Assembly: GCA_024336345.1 (NCBI GenBank)
Contig: JANFOG010000005.1
Span: 1,178,001 to 1,242,000 of the forward strand
Reading direction: 5' to 3'
DNA from: Mariannaea sp. PMI_226
Lineage: Eukaryota; Ascomycota; Sordariomycetes; Hypocreales; Nectriaceae
DNA: 64,000 nt
Made by a program: the position numbers and the translations under genes. The notes beneath the pieces were generated by a model that saw nothing but the letters and a program-made list of their open reading frames with translations, ran no database searches and was not told the DNA's origin. Positions 23,542 to 32,996 of this stretch are shown in pieces. Numbering within the stretch: the first letter of the stretch is position 1; each line of letters begins with the position of its first letter.

Positions 23542-26500
23542 GGGAACGCCTAGGCTCGCTCATTCGGCCGATGATGGCCAAGAAGGGGCAACCGTAAAGG
23601 TGTAAAGGACGAAACGGCCCTGGACAAATCGGGCAGAACACAATACGGAAAGAAAAAGAAACGTTCTGGAGCGGCGCCAGAAAACCTGCATCTGCTGGGA
23701 AATCGGGCCACCTCTCATGCAAGATGACACTGACAGGTCAGCTTCCCTGTGTGGTTTGGTCTCAACTCCCGGCTGGACTTTCCGTCATCCTACACACGCC
23801 CTTCTATTCTTCTCTTCTCTACTTAACTCACCCCTTTCCTCCTTTGGGATGGGATAAAACCAAAAAAAAAAAAAAAACCACGAATGGAAAACGTCAAGGA
23901 CCAGGGTCAGGGTCAGGGCCTTGGGGGGGTTCTCGCTCCGGGTTGCATCTCATCTCTGCTGATGGAGACGACTCATGGAATATGGCAGGGGATAGGGGAG
24001 AGGAAGCCCCGAGGATGAAGGGGAAGCTAAGGTGGAGAGGTTGGAGACAGGAACTGTCGGATGGAAAAGAAACGCTTTCAGTGACAAGGAGAGTACGATG
24101 TAGTGGGTTTGTGGATTTGTGGGTGGATGGGTGGATAGGTGGGGGTGTATCTAACACACGAACCAGACAAGGGTGAGTTGCTGGTACCTGCGCTTGGGGA
24201 GACATGGGGGAGCCATGGGAAGCCATGACAAGCCATGGGAGAGGAGACATGGGTGACGCTAGTAATAGAGGCTCAAATTTTAGAGCTTCAGAACGGTATC
24301 CGCAACTTACCCAACTCGAAAGTGAGATGTGCAGGCTAATGCAGGCCGACCACCGACCACCCCCGGTTCCCGAGTCCCAACGCTTCGGACCCGGGGCCGC
24401 GGTGGGGAAGAAGCCGGCAAAGGCTTTTATCTCCCCTTTTGCCAGTCGGAGCAGAGGATGCCCTACTACGATGGGCAGCGAGGTGGTACGTTTGTGCCTA
24501 GCCTTGCCCTGCTTAGCCTTGCCCAGCCCTGCCTTTGCGTTTTTTTGGTGTTCCTGAACTGAGAGTTGGTGAGGACGGTGGGGAGGAGAGAATGAGCAGA
24601 GGGGTGACGGACACCGAGGGTCATACTGCATTTGAAAATCACAGGTGAGAATACAATTGCCATAGAAGGGGGGAGGGAAAAAGCAACAAGAAGAGGCAAG
24701 AGGATGTAACAAGTCTATGATGCGAGGCTTAGCACAGACTACATCACACGGTGGATAGTACTGTACAATAGTCTTGCTTCATTCACATACTTCAGTTGTC
24801 AGCATCAAGTACCTACCTCATCATCAACAAGGTGATGCCATGTATCAAAGAGGGGGGGCGTATAGAAACGAGGCTGTCAAGAAAAATCCCTTCATTTTTT
24901 TTCTCTCTTTCCTCTTTTCCTCTTTTCTTTTCTTTTTTTTTGGGTGGGGGGAAAGTGGAAGAGATTTACAGACTACTTTCACTGTATCCGCAGCCCTTTC
25001 TTTTCTTTTTCTTTTCACTTCATAATCCGGAAATGGGACTTTTTTTTTTCTTTCTCAAAGGATCAAGGATGGCTATTGACAGGGGACAAGCGAGATGGCA
25101 GGCGAGATTGGGCCAAGTAGGTACTTAGTGGCCGCTTGCTACCGCTTCCGAACCACCTTTTTTTTTTTTTTATCTATTCCCTAACTAGAGCGACCCAGAC
25201 GATTGGAAACGTGAGATCTTTCATCGCGGAACATGGGAACTAGTGGAGAGTCGGAAGAGAGGAAAGAAGAGAGAAGGGGGTCACCCAATATTATCAGGTA
25301 TGCATGTCTTAATATGAGTGGAGGGCCAAAGAGAGAAAAAGAGTAGGGAGAATCGTACTGCCGAGAGAGAAGAATGCTGTGTCAAAAGCCAGTGGCCCTT
25401 GAGGAACGAAAGTAGGTGATTGACTAGTCCTACGGACATGCATGGCAGGTAGTTAGGACCTGATGCTATATGATCGATACGCAACCACCAGGCTTTCATG
25501 GTAGCGTAGGCCTCACATCCACATGATGAGTAGATCTCAATTGCATAACTGATATTTCACACTCTATACATCCAGCTCTGCCAATGCCATCATCCTGAGC
25601 TATACCTATCATGAACTTGGAACAACGAAAACCTACTAGGATTGTGCATCTCCTCCATCTTCTCCTGTGGAGTTTCTGTGGTTTCTTCAAGCAAGCACCG
25701 CATCGAGAATCCTCTCGCATCCTACTCTCTACACGCCCTGGTCAGTAAAAAAAAACATGTCTTGCCCCCGTGCTGGCTATGTCTCCCCCGTCTCGGTGTC
25801 TGTGTTTTTTTTTCCTTTCCTTTCTTCTTTCCCCGCTGTGTAACCTCCCTTTGTGGCTTACCGGAGTCCTTCTCCGTCAGACACGAAAACAAGAACAGAT
25901 CAGACCAGGCCGAAGAAGTGCATCCACTTTCAGCAGCAGGAGGAGGAGAGAACAGAAGGGAAGGCTGATCAACCTTTAATCCAGCCGTTCTGTCTTTTTC
26001 TCTTCGCCAGGGTTTGTCACCGCAAGAAAATCACGATATCACCACTCGGATCCTCACTGTCGGTAAGTTAACCCCCGTCCGTCGACGACGGGACCTATCA
26101 AACACCCCATTTCTTTACTCACACACTCTCTTTTCTTTTCTTTTCTTTCCTACAAGGACCCATGTTGAGAGAAGAGAGATCAGATGCCTCATGAAGTACT
26201 TCTCTACTTACCAGGTCATGGTGTGAAACCCTTAATTTTTTCCCTTCTTTTTGCTTTTTCTTTTTCCTCCACTGGTGGGGTGTTTGCTCAATTTACTTCG
26301 GGGGTTCAAGCGATCTCTTTGTCTCGCGATGACAAGGCAGAATCGAAAAATCAAAATCAAACCCCCCTCTCCCCCATCCCAAAGGGGCTTGGGGGAGAGC
26401 CAAGTTTGCGGATGTTGGCTCACTTTGTTCGGCCCTTTCCACGCTTGCATGCCAACAGCACATCTCCCTCCCGATCTGGCTCAGACATTTGAGCAGAGAC

Positions 26501-26568
26501 CCCTCTTAGAACCAAGTACTCCCAAGTTCATACAAACACACACACACACACCACAAACCGCACACTCC

Positions 26569-26625
26569 ATGGTGTCTAGATCTTCCTTGTCATATAATAG
26601 TCACCACCAAATGATCCATTTTTAA
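26569..26625 (+). other. Very short ORF (18 codons) behind a CA-rich leader
   Basis: ATG at 26569 follows a (CA)n-rich stretch (ccacaaaccgcacactccATGG). The peptide begins MVSRSSLSYNSHH and stops at TAA 26623-26625, directly before a GTGAGC donor-like site. Upstream, a clear GTAAGT donor lies at 26063 and an acceptor-like CTCAG ends at about 26485. The setting resembles that of the 19109 ORF. The peptide is too short to support as a gene. Confidence 0.2.
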
Positions 26626-27460
26626 GGTGAGCAAAAAGTGAACAGACCATGGGGGGGAAACTACCGAAGGGCCCTCTCCCAGTGCAACAAGTCCAAGCTC
26701 CAAGAGACAACAAAAAGCAAACCAAGCCGAAATGCCACATAGTATGTTACAATGGAACCAGGACCATGGCTACGGGCCTCCTTGATACTGAGCCGAGCTG
26801 ACGGATCGCCGAGTCATGTGGTGTGTAGGCTTCATCGACTATTACTAGGTATTATAATGAACTAACTGCCTGTGGCCCATCTGTCGGCGCTCCCTTCAGC
26901 CGTCCTAAAGTACTTACTGTCATAAGATGGAGCTACAAGATACCCCGAAGACATTGTCCACTGTGGTCCCGTGCAATCATGCCTTGAAATGTTGTTTTCA
27001 CCGCCTCCGGCTCGACCACCCAAGTTTCCGCGGGACCCTGCAATTGCTGTCACGGCTACCTGGTACAGTACTCAGCAATCCCAGCCACCTCCAGCTGCAC
27101 GGGCGCACTGGCTGCCACCCTACCTACGGTAGTTGTTGGGTGTTTCCACCGGAATGAAAGCGTGACCCTCAGGAACAAAGTGAAGAGACATCAACCGAGA
27201 AAAAAGTGACTGATCATGTTGCTCAGCGCCAAGTGCGTACACTTAGACACAAAGATACACTGCTACTGCGCTGATAAAAGCGCAAATGAGAGAAAAAAAA
27301 ACAAGGTCACCAATAAGGGTGGCGAAACCCGCCCCTTGCTTTCTGGGCTGTACTCTAGTAACTGGTTTCAATAGTAGATATGCAATACTTTTTTCTTGGC
27401 TATTGGTAGACTTAACAAATGGATCTGAAAATGCTACTATTTGACTCTCGGACTTTCATA

Positions 27461-29067
27461 CTAGGATGAAATCGGTTCTGAGCTGAGCTCGGGATAAACA
27501 TCGCTAGGGAAGCAGTCAGTTAATAAGACTCCATCCAAAAAGAGTAAACCTCAGCGTATCGAAAACAAAGCAAAGATAGAGAGAGAGACAAAGGGAATAA
27601 GTATCACGAAATAAGCAACTACGAAAACAGGACAAAAAGATGGTGTGACTTACGTTCGGCGCTTCAACGGCATCTCGCGGCGGACCCGCTCCCACAGTTC
27701 CAGATCAATATCGACAAAGCCCAGTTCCTCCACCGCGCCCTCTTCAGCTGCACCCTCCGGAATGCCCTTCTCAATGGCTGCCGCATCGGCGTCCGCATCA
27801 CCGGTGTAGCCCACAGCGCCCCGGAGCCGGAGCACAACACGGCCCCATGGATCCACCACCAGACTGCGGCCGAAGCTCGCGCGCTTGCTGTTGTGCCATC
27901 CCACCTGCGCTGCCGCGATGACCCAGCTCTCCGTTTCGATGGCCCGCGCCCGCAGAATTGTTTCCCAGTGGGCGATGCCTGTGCGTAGAGTAAAAGCGCT
28001 TGGGTAAGTCAGAACCTGAGCCGGCCGGTGTACCCAAGCACTGCTCGGGCCGGGCTGGGCCAATGCTAGAGCGGCCTCGGCGAACCTCATGTCAAAGCAT
28101 ATGAGGCTGCCAATGCGGCCAACGGGTGAGTCGAAGGGTGCCGTAAGTGACGGGCCCGGCTGTACTGTGGCACTCTCCTTCAAGGCGCCATAATCAAATA
28201 CATGCAGCTTATCATAAGTTGCCGCATCGTCGATTACTCCCTCAGGAGTGATGTACAGGTTTCTGTTCAGCAACTTGCCGTCGACTTCAGGACGATGGTG
28301 AATGCCCACGTGAACAGCTATGCCATGAGTTCGGGCAGCATCCAGGAGCCCCTTCACAAAGGGAGATGTTGACTGCGGCTCCGCAAGCTCAAGTGAATCC
28401 CGGGCGTTGAGAGCAATGTAGTCTGAGGCTTCAGGCAGGAAGAGAATCTGTAAAGCATATAGATATAAGTACACACCCCGTGAACAACAATGGATATGCA
28501 TGAAGGGGAGGGAGCAATCGCCGCTCTAGAGCCCAAAACACCACAAGAGAAACCCGGGGAATAGGAGTCGATGGGCCGGAAGAGGGGTGTGATGTCTCAT
28601 TGAATCGGCCCTGTGCATGTCTCACGGGAGTATTGACAAAGTCTCAATCTTGCCCCCGTTTTCCTGGTCTGGACTCTTCACTCTCGCCGCAGAGCCTCTT
28701 GCACATGACCTAGTCGAGGATAGCACTGGCTCCTCTTTGCCACATCTGCTCCAATCCATATCCTCCTTTACATCTTCGTTTCACTCCAGCTCTCTGGTCC
28801 AGATTCAGGCCACACCGCCCCGGCTCACATAATCAATCACTTGAACTCACCTTTGCTCCTCCCGCAGCTGCCTTGCTCACCAATCTGACACATTGCTCCA
28901 GGTTGGCCTTAATGGAGGCCGTTGAGCAGATTTGGCCGATTGCCTATATCACATCCCCACCTCCCTCATTGGGTCAGCCAACTAAACTGGTACCTCCTGC
29001 TAATCTTCTTTTCTTTGGTCTCGATTAAGATGAAATGGAGGGAAGATAGAAATACCGCGATTGTCAT
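27461..29067 (-). CDS. Carbon-nitrogen hydrolase, Nit2 type (yeast Nit2 / mammalian NIT1; deaminated glutathione amidase)
   Basis: Four exons on the minus strand: 29067-29056 (12 nt), 28943-28851, 28447-27654, 27503-27461; 313 aa. The tiny first exon ATG-ACA-ATC-GCG joins to GCA-ATC-GGC to give MTIAAIGQICSTAS, the expected N-terminus. The nitrilase triad is visible: E41 (LFLPEAS), K115 (ATYDKLHVFDYG) and C152 (SLICFDMRF). The last exon supplies DVYPEL, a typical end for fungal members, so the in-frame TAA at 27650 lies in the last intron (donor GTAAGT at 27653). Yeast Nit2 and mammalian NIT1 hydrolyse deaminated glutathione as metabolite repair. The Ala/Glu/Asp-rich loop near residues 265-280 is less conserved. 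It runs head away from the TAF4 3' end. Confidence 0.92.
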
Positions 29068-30427
29068 TGTGACACAGTCTAGCCAAAGCTAGGTTGATAG
29101 AATAGGTTTTAGTCCAGGCTGCCAGGGGATGTCGTTGCCGCTTTAGTTGGCGATAGAATCAAGGCGAAAGATGATGGATGAGTTCAAGTCGATGTCCTCT
29201 AATTAGTTATATAATGTATTGTGAGAAATGCGCTGCAGAAGCATGGATGGAGCAGAGCTAAGCCAGAATGCGGAATAAAGTTCCTCTGCGCTGCGGAGAA
29301 GGATGTAGACGATGCAGACGATGTAGAGGGTGCAGAAGAATACAGAGGATGCGGAGGGGAAGCAGTTGTTGAAATGGAATTTATTATTGGAGAGTTTGAT
29401 GCTGAGATAGAGCTCAAGCTTTGAAATTGTCGATGTCGAAAAGGGAAGGGGAAATCCCGCCATCCTACCCCACCCTGCAACACAGCAGCAATTGAAGCCG
29501 ATTAGTTAACTTCCATTACCTTTCAAGTGGTGAGCCTCCGTCCAGCAAGTGAGAGAGAGTGTGATTGAGTGAAATTGCACCTTCATTTATCATGAAAAGC
29601 CACGTAGTCATCCTTGCCAAGCACCTCAGTGCCTACATGGTGGTTGATAGGTAGGTTGCCATCTTCTTATGATTGGGATTTAGAGCCATCAATTATTTAC
29701 CTTAAGAATTTTAATACCTAGGTACCTTTTGGTCAAACTTCGACTGCACATACTATGCGCAGTACATAGCCTGGCGCCCTTCCTCTTATTAGCCACTCGA
29801 CATCGTGAAGCGTCCTCCCACTGTGAGCCGATAATTGGCCATCCTGATACGGCATGCCAAGGGATGCCAGCAAACATACAAGTTCAACAAATCACGTCCA
29901 ATCCAGTCGCAGGAGAGCATACATCCAGAGAGTGGCAAAATTTGTGTTTCTTTTATTCCCTTCCAACCCAGGTTCTCCATTTCCAACCGTATTTGATGTG
30001 AACCCCCCCCTTACCACGCACTCCCTCCTGCACTTGCTATGTCGAGCCACCCCATCAACGACCCAACCCTCCACCAACTTCAATATCAATTTTTGAAAGG
30101 AAAAGAAAATCGCAAAAAATAAAAAGATTCAGAGGATCCAAAGCTGAATAAATGCTCTGGCATGGCCTATCATGACATGGTTAACTGTCCACGCCAAGTC
30201 TGTCCGACACTGCGCTGCCTGCCCTGCATCTAATAAATAATGCCCTATGCCCACCCCCAAAGTTCCCAATATTCCTCAGTATAACGCCGGGCTAAGTTGA
30301 ATTCCACAAACAGTACGCAGCGCAGGGTATCTAGCTTCCGTTCTCTTCAGCCCTGTTTTCCATCCTCCATTAAGTTACTCGCCCAATCCAACTTATTTTT
30401 GAACTTGTTCTTTTCGTCTTTCTTTCT
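29068..30427. promoter_or_regulatory. Upstream region of NIT2 and 3' flank of TAF4
   Basis: 1.36 kb with no recognised gene. It contains the palindromic block ACCTAGGTACC near 29718. Open frames at 29203-29483 (-) are Ser/Phe-rich and lie in the likely NIT2 promoter. Confidence 0.5.
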
Positions 30428-32372
30428 TTATTTAGGGTTTGATGCGTCCATGCCGAGGTATGCACGCTGCAGTGCTCGAGCCTCACGCCCATCGCGCTCC
30501 AGCACCATCACCCAATCCCGCAACTGGATATTCTTGCCCTTCTCCTTGTCTTCCCTCCACGTGCCGAGTCGATTTCGACCCTCAGTCGTCATGGCCACGT
30601 TCGCCGGTGCCGTTGAAGCTGCGGGCCCTCCAGCCCCTTTACCACCGCCGCTCCCCGTTCTGGCAGCGGCGCCTCCGCCACCTCCCCCACGTCCAACGTT
30701 CATCCAGTCATACGTCTTGCCTGTCTTCTTCTTGCCAAATAGGCCACCTTTGCCACCCAACCCAGCAAACATGCTACTCGTCATATTCTGGTTCGCATGA
30801 CTGTTGGCCTCTGCCGCCTTGAGCGCCTGGTTCTTCTTCATCTCCTTTTTGGTAAGTTTCTCTGGCTCGGGGGCTACCGAACCCGGTGTTCCAGGTGCCA
30901 CACTACCAGCACGCGATGGCGTCGCCCCCGTGTCCGGGATGCCATCCTTTCGACGTTGGCGCTTTCGTAGACGCGCCTCCTCCCACTCACGCTCTTGCCG
31001 TGCCAGCTCACGCATCGTTGTCGTCATGTAAGACGAGATTTTGGGCAGTTTCTTAGGCGCTGGATTGGCATCAGTAGCAGATGGATCGCTTGGGCCTGGA
31101 CAAATATTAGTATCAATTGTTGTCTGAGAGGCGACAACGATACTCACGCTTCAACCCGTTTGCACCCTCCACATCGGGGCCACTCGTTTCGCTTTCAATG
31201 GGGTTGAGAGGTTCGGCATTCATCGGTGCGGCGGCAGAAGTCCAGGATTCAGGAATATCTCCATGAGATGTTTTCTGGCGATTAGTAGCAGTCACATGGG
31301 CGTCTGCTACCAGCTCACGCAACCTTTGCTTCGTTGCGATCGACATCAAGGCAAGCTGATCAACGAGATATGCGTCGTGGGGGATATAGGAGCCCGTTGT
31401 GTGTACCATGGTTGAATCTGGCCCAGGTGTAACCCTCACTGTAACCCTCGGATGAGGGAACTGCTCAGGCAGTCTCATTTTACCCATTGACTGATTGTTA
31501 TTCTTCAGATCAAGATTAAGACCAATGTGATGTTCCCTGGCAATCTTCTCTGCACGACGATGCAGCATGGCAACCAGAAGGAAAGGATCGTTGATTTCCT
31601 GGGTCCGCTGTAGGGCTAAACGCATCGATGACTCCGACCAGGCGCGCTCAGCCTGTTGAAGAGTGTACTGTTCCTGGCTCTGGTCCAGCGTCGGAATCGC
31701 AGGTTGATTCGCAGGACCGGCGCCGTAAAACGAAGATTTGGGCCCAGGCGGGTGATGCGCAAATCCTGTTCGGGCTTCGCTCGCATCAAAATTATTCGAG
31801 TATAAGTCATTCATGTACTGTTCTTCGGCTCGCAAATCAATACCAGTACCGGCTAACGAATCGGTAACGTCGTATTCATAGTCCTTAGTCGGTCGCTCGG
31901 CTGGCCGTTGCGGAGGTCCCATGGCTCCAGGGCCCTGCACTGGAGCAAGAGCTGGGGTTAGAGCAGGAGACATTGTTGTAGTGGTATATTGAGGCATCGG
32001 GGTCGTCATATGATGCTGAGGCTGAATGGGAGGCGTTGAGCTTGACCTTGCATCCGGGAGGTTTAGACCTGGTGCTGTGTGCCCATTCGTATACGGAGTC
32101 GAGTAGTTTTGCGGGAGAGCCGGAGCCTGCGCGTAAGCAGGCGACCCAGTGGTTGCGGGTGGTGTCCCTACGCCTACGGGACTCACAGCGTAAGGGGATG
32201 TAGAGTATGGCGATTCGGGCTGGGACGGGGGCCCATCAGTGCGAACTCGTTTGTTAGGAGGAAGCGCAAAGCCCGGTTGGGAGGCGACCGGCGAAGGAGA
32301 ATGTTGAGGGGGAGAGAAGGCGTGCGGCGGAACCTGGGCAGGCGCCGGCGCCTGGGGCTGCGGCTGAGCCAT
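30428..32372 (-). CDS. Transcription initiation factor TFIID subunit 4 (TAF4)
   Basis: Two exons on the minus strand: 32372-31148 and 31095-30428; 630 aa. ATG at 32372 starts MAQPQPQAPAPAQ; the frame open upstream of it has no ATG-supported start. The N-terminal 170 residues are Pro/Gln/Ala/Ser-rich and probably disordered. The TAF4 histone-fold region follows: TDSLAGTGIDLRAEEQYMNDLY, then LQRTQEINDPFLLVAMLHRR and LVDQLALMSIATKQRLRELV. The second exon holds a basic coiled segment (RELARQEREWEEARLRKRQR), a Gly-rich linker (RGGGGGGAAART... GGGKGAGG) and the conserved fungal C-terminus TYDWMN... VAMTTEGRNRLGTWREDKEK... RDWVMVLERDG. TAF4 pairs with TAF12 in TFIID. It is divergent from YSH1. Confidence 0.92.
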
Positions 32373-32996
32373 GGTGAGTGTGTCAAAGAAATCTGATTGC
32401 TTGGGGAGTTGGATGAAAGCAAGAGCAATCAAAGGCTGGTGAGGGCAAGCTCAGCAGGCAGGAGACCAGTCACGTTAGTAGTGACAGCTCCCAGCCGACG
32501 CGCTTGGCCTCCACAGCACTTCCGCGGGAATTTTCGGGGCAATCTGCGCAAAATTACTTCAGCACAAGATAATTAGAGCGGTACCACAAGATGGAAACGC
32601 TGCGCGTCGTCCCTTTGTTGAGATGTTGTTTTGGCTCGCGGCACCATGAAAGAGAGAGCTTCTGCTCATCAATGAGCGTCGCGTAGTTTTAAAGTCACGT
32701 GAATAGAGCCGCGCCGTCACTTGAACCGAGTTCTGCCGAAATTTAGCCACCCACTCTACGCGTTCGCCTTGAGCTCAAGGTTTCTTTGACCAGACGGTTT
32801 GGCTTTCTTTTTCGACTTGGTAGATTCCCGTGTGCGAAGCTTGGAGCTGCGATACCTCCTTTAGCCCCCCTTTCCCTTGAATGTGTCGAATCGCTTGCGC
32901 GCCGTCCAAAAATCTTACCGAGCTGACCGCTTAGGACTTCGGATTGCTGTTTATGGGACCCGTAGCTTGTCTGTAGGTAGGTGTTTGCTCGCGACC
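32373..32996. promoter_or_regulatory. Divergent promoter between TAF4 and YSH1
   Basis: 624 bp between the two start codons. No clear TATA element seen. Pyrimidine-rich tracts occur near the YSH1 side (tttcttttttcgacttgg). Confidence 0.5.

Larger units (their letters stand above)
10380..27460. other. 17-kb gene-poor region
   Basis: From the ARPC5 start codon to the NIT2 stop codon I recognise no protein family on either strand. The longest frames are 11134-11664 (+, 176 aa), 13564-14100 (-, 178 aa, non-ATG start not checked) and 23894-24712 (-, 272 aa, Pro/Ser/His-rich). None has domain-like features. Pyrimidine-rich tracts lie on the plus strand at about 18.0-20.6 and 24.9-26.5 kb, and purine-rich tracts at about 21.6-24.7 kb. 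Short tandem repeats and several intron-like signals are present. The region may hold non-coding transcripts, long leaders or very small genes; the candidates are listed separately. I saw no tRNA and no transposon. Confidence 0.65.

Noticed and set aside
23894..24712. 272-codon open frame (-), the longest in the gene-poor region
   Set aside because: Composition (Pro/Ser/His/Leu) follows the purine-rich strand bias, there is no domain pattern, and it contains repeats based on CCATGG. Treated as spurious.
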